Assembly: GCA_945870855.1 (NCBI GenBank)
Contig: CAMBTP010000002.1
Location: 51,793-115,792, forward strand
Direction of reading: 5' to 3'
Length of the DNA stretch: 64,000 nt
DNA from: Prosthecobacter debontii
GTDB lineage: Bacteria > Verrucomicrobiota > Verrucomicrobiia > Verrucomicrobiales > Akkermansiaceae
Shown here: positions 45,473 to 54,785 of the stretch, one piece after another
How the letters are laid out: every line of letters begins with the position of its first letter
How positions within the stretch are numbered: the stretch's first letter is position 1
Position numbers and translations under genes: made by a program
The notes under the pieces: generated by a model
Databases searched by the model: none
The model's input: only the letters and a program-made list of their open reading frames with translations
What the model was told of the DNA's origin: nothing

Positions 45473-46915
45473 ATGTTTGGAAATTACAGCGATCCCTCGA
45501 CATGGCTTGGGTTGGGGATTTTGGTAACGTTTTACCTCCTAGGGATTGCGCACATCCTCCACGCCCTTATGAACGTAAGAACATCGCAGGGCACGATCGC
45601 GTGGGTCGTATCGCTCATTTCCGTGCCGTTTTTTGCGATGCCGCTCTACTGGCTTTTGGGTCGGACCAAGTTCTCTGGATATGTCCGAGCACGGCGCGGC
45701 AACGATGCGGAGCTGCGCAAGCTTGCGGCGGATATGCATGATCGCCTGCGCGGTTACGCGGTGGATCTGCCCGCGGAGGATGTGTTCGAGCGCGCCGCCG
45801 AGGAACTCGGGGGCTTACCCTTCACTCGTGGCAATGAATTGGAGTTGCTCATCGACGGGCAAGATACCTTCCGCCGGCTGTTTGAGGAGATCGCCGGAGC
45901 AAAGGAAACCATCTGCGTGAATTTCTATATCGTGAAAAACGACAAGGTGGGCGGGAAGTTCCAGCAGGCTCTCATCGAAAAGGCAAGGCAGGGCGTGCGA
46001 GTCTATTTCCTTTTTGATGAAATCGGATCGCACAAGCTTTCCTCAAATTTCCTGGGCGAAATGCGGAACGCCGGCGTGGAGTGCGAATCATTCGGCGCGA
46101 ACCGACACTGGTGGTCCCGACTTCAGATGAATTTCAGAAATCACCGCAAGATCGTGGTGATCGATGGCGCGATGGCCTTTATCGGCGGCCTGAATGTCGG
46201 CGACGAGTATCTAGGCAGGGACAAGAAATTCGGCGACTGGCGGGACACGCATCTGCTACTGAAAGGTCCTGCTGTCGAGGCGGTGCAACTCGTTTTCATG
46301 GAAGATTGGTATTGGGCCTGCGAAAAAGTGCCGCATCTTTTCTGGCGGCAGGAGGCTTTGCCCGCGAATCAGACGGCGGCGATCATCCCCACCGGGCCAG
46401 CGGATCCTGTCGATTCCTGGCAGCTTCTGGTAGCAGAAGCGGCGAATACAGCGCGAAAAAGGCTATGGATTGCCAGCCCCTACTTCGTACCCGACGAGGG
46501 GGTAATGACCGCCCTCCAACTCGCTGCGCTGCGCGGTGTAGATGTCCGAATCCTCCTTCCGGATCGGGCGGATCACATCCTCGTTTGGCTGTCCTCTTTC
46601 AGCTACTATGATCAATCGATTCCCTATGGCGTGAGGTTGCTCCGCTACAAGCGCGGTTTCCTGCATCAAAAAGTGATGCTGATCGACAGCCGGATGGCAA
46701 CGATCGGGACAGCGAACCTCGACAACCGTTCATTCCGCCTAAATTTCGAGATCACGGCGTTCGTTTCCGACGAAAAATTTATCGGCGAAGTGAGCGACAT
46801 GCTGGAAACGGATTTCGCGAACTCCACCGAAGTGAAAGTAGAGGAATTCACCCAAAAACCGTTCTTATTCCGAGCAGTATGCCGTGCGGCTAGATTGCTT
46901 GCTCCCGTCCAGTGA
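45473..46915 (+). CDS. cls: Cardiolipin synthase (phospholipase D family)
   Basis: A 480-residue inner-membrane enzyme condensing phosphatidylglycerols. Two N-terminal membrane helices (LGLGILVTFYLLGIAHIL, then WVVSLISVPFFAMPLYWLL) are followed by two HKD motifs: NHRKIVVIDGAMAFIGGLN and LHQKVMLIDSRMATIGTAN. Length and layout match bacterial ClsA-type enzymes. It follows vapC by ~35 nt but is probably independent. Confidence 0.93.
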   Translation: MFGNYSDPSTWLGLGILVTFYLLGIAHILHALMNVRTSQGTIAWVVSLISVPFFAMPLYWLLGRTKFSGYVRARRGNDAELRKLAADMHDRLRGYAVDLPAEDVFERAAEELGGLPFTRGNELELLIDGQDTFRRLFEEIAGAKETICVNFYIVKNDKVGGKFQQALIEKARQGVRVYFLFDEIGSHKLSSNFLGEMRNAGVECESFGANRHWWSRLQMNFRNHRKIVVIDGAMAFIGGLNVGDEYLGRDKKFGDWRDTHLLLKGPAVEAVQLVFMEDWYWACEKVPHLFWRQEALPANQTAAIIPTGPADPVDSWQLLVAEAANTARKRLWIASPYFVPDEGVMTALQLAALRGVDVRILLPDRADHILVWLSSFSYYDQSIPYGVRLLRYKRGFLHQKVMLIDSRMATIGTANLDNRSFRLNFEITAFVSDEKFIGEVSDMLETDFANSTEVKVEEFTQKPFLFRAVCRAARLLAPVQ

Positions 46916-46926
46916 AGCGATTTTCC

Positions 46927-47559
46927 TTAACGGGTGGCTACTTTGGCGAGATCCGGACGCTGGCGGGTAATGTTCGCGAGCATCTGGCGGCAATGCTGGT
47001 GTTTCGTGCGGGCACTGAGAATCTCAACACTGCGATTGAAGGAGCCCCACTGCACCACGCTGATCTCGACGTTGCGGCGACCCCACCTATTCATCAGCTC
47101 CTTGCTGGGCTGATACATGTCGATCGTGCCCGTGCCCGTTAGAGCTGAGCCGTAATCATCAACTACATAGAGTTCCGGCATGCCTTTCACGCGGAAAACG
47201 GTACCGACAGGATAGAATGACCAATCGGCGGCGGCACTGCGGACACGATTGGAATAGCGGAGAGCGGTGCCAGTGGCGTTTTTGCTGCCGTAAACGATAT
47301 GATCATCCTCCGAGCAAGTATAGGCAGTGGTGCGGACGACGCGGTGACGCTCACTGAAGGAGTAAACCGGCATCGAATGCTTGTCTTTCGGCTTAGCAGA
47401 TGCAGCGGCGATAAGTGCTGATGAGGGCGGAGTGACTTTAAAGTCTTGGGCGCTGCGCCCTCCCGAGTAGCCGTTTCCTGAAACAATTTTCAGTGCAGAT
47501 CCGCAACTTGCGAAAAAAGGAAGCGCGACTGCTAGGGTGAAAAGATAAGTCAATCTCAT
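46927..47559 (-). CDS. 3D-domain lipoprotein (MltA-like double-psi beta-barrel)
   Basis: From the ATG at 47559 the 210-residue product has a lipoprotein signal (MRLTYLFTLAVALPFFASCGS, lipobox FASC). The folded part carries the 3D pattern: VRTTAYTCSEDDHIVYG, FYPVGTVFRVKG, LYVVDDYGSALTGTGTIDMY with the three characteristic aspartates. Such domains occur in peptidoglycan-cleaving lytic transglycosylases and Rpf-like proteins. Codons upstream of 47559 look non-coding. Confidence 0.82.
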   Translation of the reverse strand: MRLTYLFTLAVALPFFASCGSALKIVSGNGYSGGRSAQDFKVTPPSSALIAAASAKPKDKHSMPVYSFSERHRVVRTTAYTCSEDDHIVYGSKNATGTALRYSNRVRSAAADWSFYPVGTVFRVKGMPELYVVDDYGSALTGTGTIDMYQPSKELMNRWGRRNVEISVVQWGSFNRSVEILSARTKHQHCRQMLANITRQRPDLAKVATR

Positions 47560-47734
47560 GTGTATTATCGTGTTTTTGAAACGGTTTAGGCTCCTGCGGA
47601 CAGGCTCGTGGCGGGAATTTTTTTCAACGGACGGCTGCATTCCTAGGTATCTGGGAAAGCCCCGGCAACCCAAAAAAGACCAAAATGGTTAATAAATCCG
47701 AAACATATCTTCTCGTTTGATTATAATAAGAGCG

Positions 47735-48304
47735 TCACAGCACTCCCATAATTTCGGAAATTCGCTCAAAAAGGGTCGAAAACACATCCTGGCCTAGAAT
47801 ATTCTCGGCGTTCTCCAGCCTCGCTGCGTCGTCATCTGGAATCTCCACCCATGACCGGCAGCCGCCGAAGCGGGTGTCGTAGGTGAGTTCAAGCGGCGGC
47901 TTAAGCGCCGATACGCGGACAAGGGCTAGGTGGATGCTGCCCGAGGCCATGCCTTTCCCCTCCCAGTCAAAACGCTCACGCAAGGTTTCCTCTGTATAAA
48001 TGTGGTAAGGCTGGAGCGCCTCTACCTGCGCCCAATCGCTTAGAGTGCCGGCAAATATCGCTTCCGCATGGTGGGTGATCGCGAACCTGTCGCCGACCTG
48101 CCATTCCTTTTCCGGAGTGAATTGTCCCTCGCGGACGTGATCGGTCTGAGCGTGGAATTTGGTGGGAAAAAGGTGGAACGAGCGGTGCGCGAAGCTGAAA
48201 CCCTCCCGCCCCTCATGAATGCCCCCTTTACGCAGCAGGATCGATTGCCGACCGGAGGCGAGAGCATCGCAGATTACCTGCCATTCTTTGAAAGCGATGG
48301 ACAT
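47735..48304 (-). CDS. DUF1802 family protein
   Basis: A 189-residue protein from the ATG at 48304 (MSIAFKEWQVICDALASGRQ). The start FKEWQVICDAL then LLRKGGIHEGREGFSFAHR is typical of DUF1802, a family of unknown function found in cyanobacteria and some other phyla. It lies 35 nt after the argA-like gene on the same strand, and the gap contains a heptad array. A function is not proposed. Confidence 0.75.
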   Translation of the reverse strand: MSIAFKEWQVICDALASGRQSILLRKGGIHEGREGFSFAHRSFHLFPTKFHAQTDHVREGQFTPEKEWQVGDRFAITHHAEAIFAGTLSDWAQVEALQPYHIYTEETLRERFDWEGKGMASGSIHLALVRVSALKPPLELTYDTRFGGCRSWVEIPDDDAARLENAENILGQDVFSTLFERISEIMGVL

Positions 48305-48312
48305 GGGAGTAG

Positions 48313-48340
48313 GGGATTGAATATTGAATATTGTAGATTC
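48313..48340. repeat. Heptad array (CAATNNN type on the minus strand)
   Basis: On the gene strand: GAATCTA, CAATATT, CAATATT, CAATCCC, ending 8 nt before the DUF1802 ATG and overlapping the argA stop. Its two CAATATT units and CAATCCC recur inside pyc at 59058-59092. Confidence 0.75.
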
Positions 48341-49415
48341 AGAGCGTTTTCTCAAACACCAGCGAGTCCCTGCCGCTGGCCTCAAACTGGGCGCGGCGCT
48401 TCGCGGGGAGAGCGGAGACATCGGTTTGGGTGTAGCCCGCTCGATTAAAGAAATTCGCGGCACGGTTCGTGAGAGCAAACACCCGGGGGATGTTTTTTTC
48501 GTAAGCAATTTTCTCGGCATGGGCTGCGAGCTCAATCCCGTAGCCACGACCCTCGTGCGCCTGCTTCACGTAAAGGCACGCCACCTCGGCGCAGTTTTCA
48601 TCAGCATATTCATGGAGAGCGACACAGCCGACGACGTTATCGTCAATGGCCATCACGCGATAATCGGCGATCTTCGTTTGAATGTCCTCGTAGTTGCGGG
48701 CAACGAGTTTCGTGCGGCGCACGACGCGGCCGATCATGCCGAGAAGTTCCGGGATGTCTTCCTCGCGCAGCTCACGGATCACGCGATAGCTATCCGCGTG
48801 AATCATCGTGCCGACGCCTTCGTTGGAGAAAAGCTCATCGACAAGCACGCCCTGCTGGCGGCCGTTGAGGACATGCACGCGGGGAATGCCGCGGCGGCAG
48901 GCCTCGGCGGCAGCGAGCAAGAGATCGCGACCTTCCACATTTTCCTTTTCCAAAACAGCTGGCACATCCGCAGCTCGGATCGCGTGGGCGGGCTGACCGT
49001 TGACGAGAATGCTTTCCTCCAGAAGTGCTATGACTTTAGAAACTCCGATGAGCTTTGCGAAATCGACCACCGCCGCATCCAGCGGGCCGCTGCCGGAGGC
49101 ATCGATGATCGCCGATTGGCCGCGCCCGAGAATTTCCTTCACCTCCTGCGCAGCGAGTTCGTCGGAAATGGGACGCGTTACGCGCGCGGCCATGATCTCG
49201 CACTCCAAGGTCCAGTCATAGAGATCCTTGAGATCGCCGCCGAGAACGCCGAGGACGAGCTTCACTCCGAGGTCTTCGAGGACGGCGAGATCGAGTAGCG
49301 TTTCGGCAACCGCAGGCTCGGGCAGCAGCCCTGCTTCGATGAGGACGCAAAAAACTTTTCCCCGGAACTGGGGGATATACTGGAGCACGGCACGAAGGTC
49401 ACTTTTCTCAACCAC
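48339..49415 (-). CDS. argA: N-acetylglutamate synthase-type protein (amino acid kinase fold + GNAT)
   Basis: A 358-residue protein of the ArgA/NAGS layout, first step of arginine synthesis. The N-terminal ~200 residues are a kinase-like domain (VKLVLGVLGG; IPRVHVLNGRQQGVLVDEL with the following FSNEGVGTMI). The C-terminal ~150 are a GNAT acetyltransferase: REEDIPELLGMIGR, VGCVALHEY, EVACLYVKQAHEGRGYGIELA (acetyl-CoA loop, QxxGxG-like EGRGYG). The start is GTG (MVEKSDLRAVLQYIPQF). The N-terminal half is more divergent than the GNAT half. Confidence 0.85.
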   Translation of the reverse strand: MVEKSDLRAVLQYIPQFRGKVFCVLIEAGLLPEPAVAETLLDLAVLEDLGVKLVLGVLGGDLKDLYDWTLECEIMAARVTRPISDELAAQEVKEILGRGQSAIIDASGSGPLDAAVVDFAKLIGVSKVIALLEESILVNGQPAHAIRAADVPAVLEKENVEGRDLLLAAAEACRRGIPRVHVLNGRQQGVLVDELFSNEGVGTMIHADSYRVIRELREEDIPELLGMIGRVVRRTKLVARNYEDIQTKIADYRVMAIDDNVVGCVALHEYADENCAEVACLYVKQAHEGRGYGIELAAHAEKIAYEKNIPRVFALTNRAANFFNRAGYTQTDVSALPAKRRAQFEASGRDSLVFEKTL

Positions 49416-49432
49416 GGGATGAGACTAGATGG

Positions 49433-49474
49433 AAATTTCAAATTTCAAATTTCAAATTTCAAATTTCAAGGAAG
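49433..49474. repeat. Perfect AAATTTC heptad array upstream of argA
   Basis: Five identical AAATTTC units (49433-49467) followed by AAGGAAG. On the argA strand it reads CTTCCTTGA and then GAAATTT units, the same order as the rsmD, lpxC and gltX leaders. Confidence 0.85.
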
Positions 49475-49640
49475 ATCAATTCCTTCTGCTAAGTGTAATC
49501 CTCATCCCCGTTGCAGAGTTACCCGCTGGATACGTTCTAACCATTTCACTAACGTGAGCCCATGACAGCTAGATGAGTGGCGGGGACAGATGAGCCGCGA
49601 TCCCGCTTGAGCTGTCCGCCGGGAAAGCCAAAGCTCCCGC

Positions 49641-50594
49641 ATGAAAATCACAGTGCTCGATGGCCACACTCTCAATCCCGGCGACAACCCATGGACTCCC
49701 ATCGAAGCCCTCGGCGAGCTCACCGTTTACGAAAGGACGCCCGCCGATCAGATTGTCGCGCGGGCGAAGGACGCTGACATCATCCTGACCAATAAATGTC
49801 CGCTCTCCGCCGAAACCCTGCAGCAGCTCCCGAACCTGAAATTCATCTCTGTCCTCGCCACCGGCTACAACATCATCGACACAGCCTACGCTGCCGCGCG
49901 CGGCATTCCCGTCTCCAACGTCCCAGTCTATAGCACCGACGCCGTCGCCGAGTTCGTTTTCTCACTTATCTTGGATTTCACAAAACGCCCCGCCCTCCAC
50001 AGCGAACTCACCAAGCAAGGCGCATGGGAAAATAGCCCGGATTTCTGTTTCTGGAAAAATCCGAACTTCACTGAGCTCGCCGGGAAAACCCTCGGAGTGA
50101 TCGGCTTCGGGCGCATCGGACAACGCGTCGGCGAACTGGGTGCCGCCTTCCGGATGAACATCCTCGCACATTCCCGCTCACGTTCCGCTGAGACCGCCTT
50201 CCCCTTCGCATGGGCGTCCATCGATGAGATTCTGGAGAAATCCGATTTCATTTCCCTCCACTGCCCGCTCACCCCGGAAACCCAAGGCCTGATTTCCGCT
50301 GCCTCGCTTGCGAAAATGAAGCCCTCCGCCTTTCTCGTGAACACCGCCCGCGGCCCGCTCATCGACGAGCAAGCCCTCGCCGATGCCCTCAACACCGACC
50401 GCATCGCCGGTGCCGCTTGCGATGTCGTCTCCGCCGAACCCATCCTCCCCTCTAATCCCCTCCTCCGAGCCAAAAAACTCACCCTCACCCCCCACATCGC
50501 CTGGGCCGCCAGCGAAGCTCGCCAGCGCCTCATGGCCATTACCGCCGATAACATCGCCGCATTTGTAGCAGGCAAACCAATTCATACAGTCTGA
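49641..50594 (+). CDS. D-2-hydroxyacid dehydrogenase, NAD-binding
   Basis: A 317-residue enzyme of the glycerate/phosphoglycerate dehydrogenase family. Motifs are LATGYNIIDTAYAAARGIPVSN, the Rossmann GVIGFGRIGQRVG, NTARGPLIDEQAL (catalytic Arg), ACDVVSAEP (Glu) and LTPHIAWA (His). It resembles glycerate (hydroxypyruvate) dehydrogenase, but the substrate cannot be fixed by eye. It is monocistronic. Confidence 0.88.
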   Translation: MKITVLDGHTLNPGDNPWTPIEALGELTVYERTPADQIVARAKDADIILTNKCPLSAETLQQLPNLKFISVLATGYNIIDTAYAAARGIPVSNVPVYSTDAVAEFVFSLILDFTKRPALHSELTKQGAWENSPDFCFWKNPNFTELAGKTLGVIGFGRIGQRVGELGAAFRMNILAHSRSRSAETAFPFAWASIDEILEKSDFISLHCPLTPETQGLISAASLAKMKPSAFLVNTARGPLIDEQALADALNTDRIAGAACDVVSAEPILPSNPLLRAKKLTLTPHIAWAASEARQRLMAITADNIAAFVAGKPIHTV

Positions 50595-50769
50595 AAAATG
50601 CAGCAGACCAAACAAAAAATATCATGAAAATTATGCCTTCGAAATACCTCAGAAAGCTCCAGATTTGATGCTATTTCCAAGAGATAAAATCACTAGGAAA
50701 TCATCTGAAATTCTCATTGATATTTTGATTTGATTTTTCCCTTGCCAGCCTCTTAACATAATTTTACCG

Positions 50770-50785
50770 CCGTTGGCCCCAACGG
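50770..50785. promoter_or_regulatory. Palindrome in the rlpA leader
   Basis: CCGTTGG-CC-CCAACGG, a perfect 7-bp inverted repeat ending 15 nt before the rlpA ATG and followed by six A. It could be an operator or an mRNA hairpin near the ribosome-binding region. Confidence 0.4.
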
Positions 50786-50800
50786 AAAAAATCCCAACGT

Positions 50801-51253
50801 ATGAAAAAAATGACACGGAACCTGAAACTCACGATACTAGCCATGGCGGCTCTCACCCTCATCCCCAGCTGCGCCAGCGAACACGACTCAGTCGCTCTTT
50901 GCGAGCTCCGCAAGGCCGGTTACAAAGTCAAAACCACCCAGCAGGGCAAGGCTTCCTGGTATTCCGTCAAGTCGAACTACGGCACCAGAACCGCCAGCGG
51001 CCAGCGCCTTTCTAACAACGCCCCCACCGCCGCCCACAAGACCCTACCCATGGGCACCAAGGTTCGCGTGACCAACCTCGCAAACGAGAAATCCGAAATC
51101 GTCACCATCAATGACCGTGGACCTTTCACCAAGGGACGGGTAATCGATGTGACAATCGGCACCGCCGAGAAACTTGGCTTCGTGCAACATGGAGTCGTTC
51201 CTGTGAAAGTCGAAGTCCTAGCCAAGATTGACGACAGCAAGGACAAGGGCTGA
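50801..51253 (+). CDS. rlpA: RlpA-type septal ring lipoprotein (double-psi beta-barrel)
   Basis: A 150-residue lipoprotein: signal KLTILAMAALTLIPSCAS (lipobox LIPSC), then TQQGKASWYSVKSNYGTRTASGQR, AAHKTLPMGTKVRVTNL, VTINDRGPFTKGRVIDVT and the final VPVKVEVL, the full RlpA barrel with the conserved Asp-Arg. RlpA in Pseudomonas cleaves naked glycan at the septum. There is no C-terminal SPOR domain, so septal targeting by that route is absent. Confidence 0.9.
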   Translation: MKKMTRNLKLTILAMAALTLIPSCASEHDSVALCELRKAGYKVKTTQQGKASWYSVKSNYGTRTASGQRLSNNAPTAAHKTLPMGTKVRVTNLANEKSEIVTINDRGPFTKGRVIDVTIGTAEKLGFVQHGVVPVKVEVLAKIDDSKDKG

Positions 51254-51314
51254 GAAGCAGACGCGGTTTGCCTTTTGACAAGGCCGCTGCGCCCCATGAC
51301 TCTCCGCGCGGAAC

Positions 51315-52637
51315 ATGACCACCCGCGCATCCGCAACGAGCCTCGCGCTCCAGCTTAAAAAGGCAGGCCACACGGCCTACTTTGCGGGAGGTTGCGTGCG
51401 CGACAAACTCCTCGGGCTTGAACCAAAGGATTACGATATCGCCACCTCCGCGCCGCCTTCCGCAGTCATCGCACTTTTTCCCGGAGCCAACGAGGTAGGA
51501 GCTCATTTCGGGGTGGTCATCGCGAAATACGAAGGCCATTACATCGAGATCGCCACGTTCCGCACCGACGGTTCCTACGGCGATAGGCGCAGGCCAGACA
51601 CCGTCACTTTCTCCACTCCGGAGGAAGACGCTCACCGCCGCGATTTCACGATCAATGGGCTTTTCGAAGACCCGGAATCCGGCGAGATTATCGACCACGT
51701 CGGCGGTGTCCGCGATCTTGAGGCAAAGATCATCCGTGCGATCGGCACACCTTCTCACCGCTTTCAAGAAGACGCACTTCGCCTGCTCCGCGCAATCCGT
51801 TTCTCGACAACCCTTGGCCTTCCTATCGAGCCAAAAACATTCTCCGCCATTCAGGAAAACGCCCACTTACTGGAAAAAATTTCTCCTGAGCGAATTCGCG
51901 ACGAGTTTTCGAAAATTATATCCTCACCGAACCGCCGCCGCGGACTTGAGCTACTAGTCGATTCCGGACTCATCGCCCATTTCCTCCCCGAAGTCTTACC
52001 CCTGATCGGCTGCGACCAGCCGCCCGAGTGGCATCCCGAGGGCGACGTCTATATCCACACCCGCATCATGCTTGAAATGCTCGCGCCCGACGCGCCGCTC
52101 GAACTCTGCCTCGCCACCCTCCTCCACGACATCGCCAAGCCCCCCACCCGCACCATCGACCCCGACGGGCGAATCCGCTTCAATGGCCACGACGCCCTCG
52201 GTGCGGAAATGGCCACGGAAATCCTCACCCGTCTCCGCTACCCGAACGCCGTCATCAGGGACGCTGCGCAGATGGTTTCCCGCCACATGCAGTTCATGAA
52301 CGTCCAGCAGATGCGGAAAGCAAAACTCAAGCGTTTCATGTCGGAGCAGACCTTCCCGCAGGAAATGGAACTCCACCGCGTCGATTGTGCCTCCTCGAAC
52401 GGTTTCACCGACAACTACGATTTCCTCCACGCGAAGACCGAGGAATTCGCCAGCGAACCCCTCATCCCGCCGCCGCTCGTCACCGGCAAAGACCTCATCG
52501 CCCGCGGCCTCAAGCCCGGCCCCCGCTTCAAAGAAATCCTCGAGGAAATCCAAACCGAACAACTCGAAAACCGCCTCAGCACCCGCGAGGAGGCATTGGC
52601 ATATCTGGACAGTCTTCCACTGATCACTGATCACTGA
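51315..52637 (+). CDS. cca: CCA-adding tRNA nucleotidyltransferase
   Basis: Adds or repairs the 3' CCA of tRNAs. The 440-residue protein has a class II head: YFAGGCVRDKLLGLEPKDYDIAT (metal DxD), HRRDFTINGLFEDPESGEI and FSTTLGLPIEP, then an HD-type domain (LLHDIAKPPTR). The last residues (LITDH) and the stop codon are encoded by a CACTGAT heptad array. Confidence 0.92.
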   Translation: MTTRASATSLALQLKKAGHTAYFAGGCVRDKLLGLEPKDYDIATSAPPSAVIALFPGANEVGAHFGVVIAKYEGHYIEIATFRTDGSYGDRRRPDTVTFSTPEEDAHRRDFTINGLFEDPESGEIIDHVGGVRDLEAKIIRAIGTPSHRFQEDALRLLRAIRFSTTLGLPIEPKTFSAIQENAHLLEKISPERIRDEFSKIISSPNRRRGLELLVDSGLIAHFLPEVLPLIGCDQPPEWHPEGDVYIHTRIMLEMLAPDAPLELCLATLLHDIAKPPTRTIDPDGRIRFNGHDALGAEMATEILTRLRYPNAVIRDAAQMVSRHMQFMNVQQMRKAKLKRFMSEQTFPQEMELHRVDCASSNGFTDNYDFLHAKTEEFASEPLIPPPLVTGKDLIARGLKPGPRFKEILEEIQTEQLENRLSTREEALAYLDSLPLITDH

Positions 52638-52666
52638 TCACTTCTCATTCGGCACTTCTCACTTCC
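52618..52666. repeat. Heptad array (CACTNNN type) encoding the cca C-terminus
   Basis: Seven units: CACTGAT three times, CACTTCT, CATTCGG, CACTTCT, CACTTCC. The cca TGA stop is in the third unit. The CACTTCT, CANTCGG, CACT order is shared with the array after nrdB. Confidence 0.8.
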
Positions 52667-52732
52667 TCCCATTTTCTCCGCAAGAATCAATCCTGCTTGG
52701 ACGTTCTACATTACCCACTTAGCATCACCCCA

Positions 52733-53836
52733 ATGACCTCATCCATCCCCACCTCCATCTCGGATCCCGTCAACTCGCAGATCCTCGCCGTTTCCGAAGA
52801 TCTCGTATCTGGCTTCCAACGCCATCCGTTCCAGGTCATCGCCGAGAAATCCGGGGTCCCTCTCGATACCGTGCTTGAGCGCATCCGCGCGATGCAAGAA
52901 GCAGGCATCATCCGCCGCGTGCGCCAGACGATGCTTGCCACGAAACTCGCCCATGGAGCGCTGGTCGCATGGAAGGTGCCAGAGGAGAAACTCAACGACG
53001 CCTTCGAGTTCATGGCGAAGGAAGATCCGTTTTCCGGCCACGTCGTCATCCGCTCGACCGATCCCGAAGTGTCCGGCTCCGGTTACCGGCTCTGGACAAC
53101 CCTGAAAGTCCCCGTCGGCGAGTCGCTGGATTTCCACGCCACCAAGCTTTTGGCGCTCACCGGAGCAACCGAATACCTGCTCATGCCCGCCAATGGAGTC
53201 TTCGCCCTCGGCGTAGGCCACGTGCGCCGCAAAACCATGGAACCCGGTGAGAAATCCGAAGAACCCGCCGTGATGATGACCACCGTTCCCGCCGATCTCA
53301 GCGAAGAGGAATGGGACATCCTTCTCATCCTGAAAGAGGAACTCACACTCGATGAAATCAACGAAAACCCTTGGGAAAAACGTGCGGCTCAAGCGGGCGT
53401 TTCACTCGACCGCTTTTGCGAGGTCGCCGAAGCGCTCAACGCGAAAAAAGTCATCGGCCGTTTCTCCACTTTCCTGGAGCACGTGAAGCCCTCAGCGGAA
53501 ACTGGCGAGCGCGTCACCCGTTTCAACGGCCTTTTCCATTGGGCAATCCCCAAAGGCCGCGAAATCGAAGCCGGGGGCGAAGTTGGCCGTCATTTCTGCA
53601 TGACCCACTGCTACTGGCGCGAGGGCGGCCCGCAGTTCGGCAATGTGAACATCATGGGCGTCGTCCACGGCACCGAAAAAGACCGCGTCCTCGCCCACAA
53701 GGCTGCTATCGACAAGCATCTGGAATCCGTCGGCATCCCCCTCTCCTACACCAACGTCTTCTGGGGCGGCCGCTCCGAGATCAAGCCCTCGGAGATTTCC
53801 CCAAAGGTTTACCGCGAGTGGCACGCGAAATGGTAG
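52733..53836 (+). CDS. Two-domain Lrp/AsnC-type protein, possible siroheme decarboxylase-like (AhbA/B)
   Basis: A 367-residue protein made of two Lrp/AsnC-like halves. Half one: a helix-turn-helix (GFQRHPFQVIAEKSGVPLDTVLER), then AGIIRRVRQTMLATKLAHGALVAWKVPEE. Half two repeats it (EWDILLILKEELTLDEINENPW, then VIGRFSTFLEHVK) and ends with FCMTHCYWREGGPQFGNVNIMGVVHG. The tandem arrangement, IxRR/IGRF element and HCY-W motif recall siroheme decarboxylases AhbA/AhbB and NirDLGH, which descend from Lrp. A plain regulator is the alternative. No ahbC/D or nir genes are near. Start chosen at ATG 52733. Confidence 0.6.
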   Translation: MTSSIPTSISDPVNSQILAVSEDLVSGFQRHPFQVIAEKSGVPLDTVLERIRAMQEAGIIRRVRQTMLATKLAHGALVAWKVPEEKLNDAFEFMAKEDPFSGHVVIRSTDPEVSGSGYRLWTTLKVPVGESLDFHATKLLALTGATEYLLMPANGVFALGVGHVRRKTMEPGEKSEEPAVMMTTVPADLSEEEWDILLILKEELTLDEINENPWEKRAAQAGVSLDRFCEVAEALNAKKVIGRFSTFLEHVKPSAETGERVTRFNGLFHWAIPKGREIEAGGEVGRHFCMTHCYWREGGPQFGNVNIMGVVHGTEKDRVLAHKAAIDKHLESVGIPLSYTNVFWGGRSEIKPSEISPKVYREWHAKW

Positions 53837-53982
53837 GGTCCTTTTGCCAAAATGACCCACGCAGCGTGTATTTATAAGGTGATGGCAGGAAAGCTCCGCA
53901 TCAACGCCACGATAGGGTGAGACACGGATTTCAGATCTTATTGCACGCACACGGTGGGTCGTTTTGACAAAACGACCCTACC
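53833..53982. repeat. BIME-like element with palindromic ends
   Basis: A ~150-bp element whose ends are each palindromic. The left contains GGGTCCTTTTGCCAAAATGA, the right GGGTCGTTTTGACAAAACGA, and the two ends are inverted copies of one another (26 of 29 matching). It overlaps the stop of the upstream gene. A second copy starts at 63899. Confidence 0.85.
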
Positions 53983-54739
53983 AGAGCCCGTATTTTCCAT
54001 AGGCCATCGCGTAGATTCCCATAAGTAGATTCGCCACCGCGTGCATCACCACGCAGGCGCCGAGATTTTTGCTCCACACGCAAAGGACGTAGGTCAGCGA
54101 TCCGTAAACAAAAGCTCCCGCCCAGTCGATTGGAGCGTGTGCGGACATGAACAGGCCGGTCACGATCAGGAAACTCTTCCAATGCGCCCGGCCGAAGGGC
54201 TGTTTCCAGTAATCGCCCTCCCGATCCATGCAAAAGCGCATCACGAAACCTCGCCAGAAAATTTCCTCCACCAGCGCAACCACCACCACCGCCCGAATGA
54301 AACGCATCGTAAGCGTGGCCCAGTAGGCTGCCGGATTCTCAAAAATTCCAGGATCAAAACCCTCGTCGCGCTTCGCAATCCCCAGCCATTTCATCCAACC
54401 CTCCGTCTCTCCGGTAAGCTTCCAAGCATCGTAAAGAGTCGTCGGCAGTAACCAAAAACCAATCCCCAACACCCCGAAAACTACCGCCACCAAGCTCCAT
54501 TTTAAACTCCAATTGAAGCGGTAACTTCTCCAAAAATAAGCAAAGCATCCGATACAAGCAATCGTTTGAATCGGATATATCAAATGCGAAACATCCCTTT
54601 TCCACCATGAGGCCGACGGGTGATGCCAGCCGAATAGGCTATCACAAAGCTGGAGCAGGAGCAGGAAAACCATGAATACGGCGAAGGGCAGGAGATGCGC
54701 CTTGGTCAGCCGATCCGGGTTATTCACATCCGTTCCCAT
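53978..54739 (-). CDS. CPBP/CAAX-type intramembrane protease
   Basis: A 253-residue membrane protein with about seven hydrophobic segments. The active-site pattern is VALVEEIFWRGFVMRF (EExxxR) followed by GLFMSAHAPIDWAGAF (His) and HAVANLLMG (second His), as in CPBP glutamic proteases. It resembles the 'CAAX prenyl protease-related' group often linked to exosortase systems, but no such genes are adjacent. Substrate unknown. Confidence 0.85.
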   Translation of the reverse strand: MGTDVNNPDRLTKAHLLPFAVFMVFLLLLQLCDSLFGWHHPSASWWKRDVSHLIYPIQTIACIGCFAYFWRSYRFNWSLKWSLVAVVFGVLGIGFWLLPTTLYDAWKLTGETEGWMKWLGIAKRDEGFDPGIFENPAAYWATLTMRFIRAVVVVALVEEIFWRGFVMRFCMDREGDYWKQPFGRAHWKSFLIVTGLFMSAHAPIDWAGAFVYGSLTYVLCVWSKNLGACVVMHAVANLLMGIYAMAYGKYGLW

Positions 54740-54749
54740 TTCCCCTCTT

Positions 54750-54785
54750 CCTTGAATATTAAAGTTTGGAAATTAGAGTTTCCCG
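54750..54785. repeat. Heptad array overlapping the aminotransferase stop
   Basis: Plus-strand units CCTTGAA, TATTAAA, GTTTGGA, AATTAGA, GTTTCCC, preceded by CTCTT. The aminotransferase stop (minus strand) lies within it. Coordinates are good to about one base. Confidence 0.6.
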
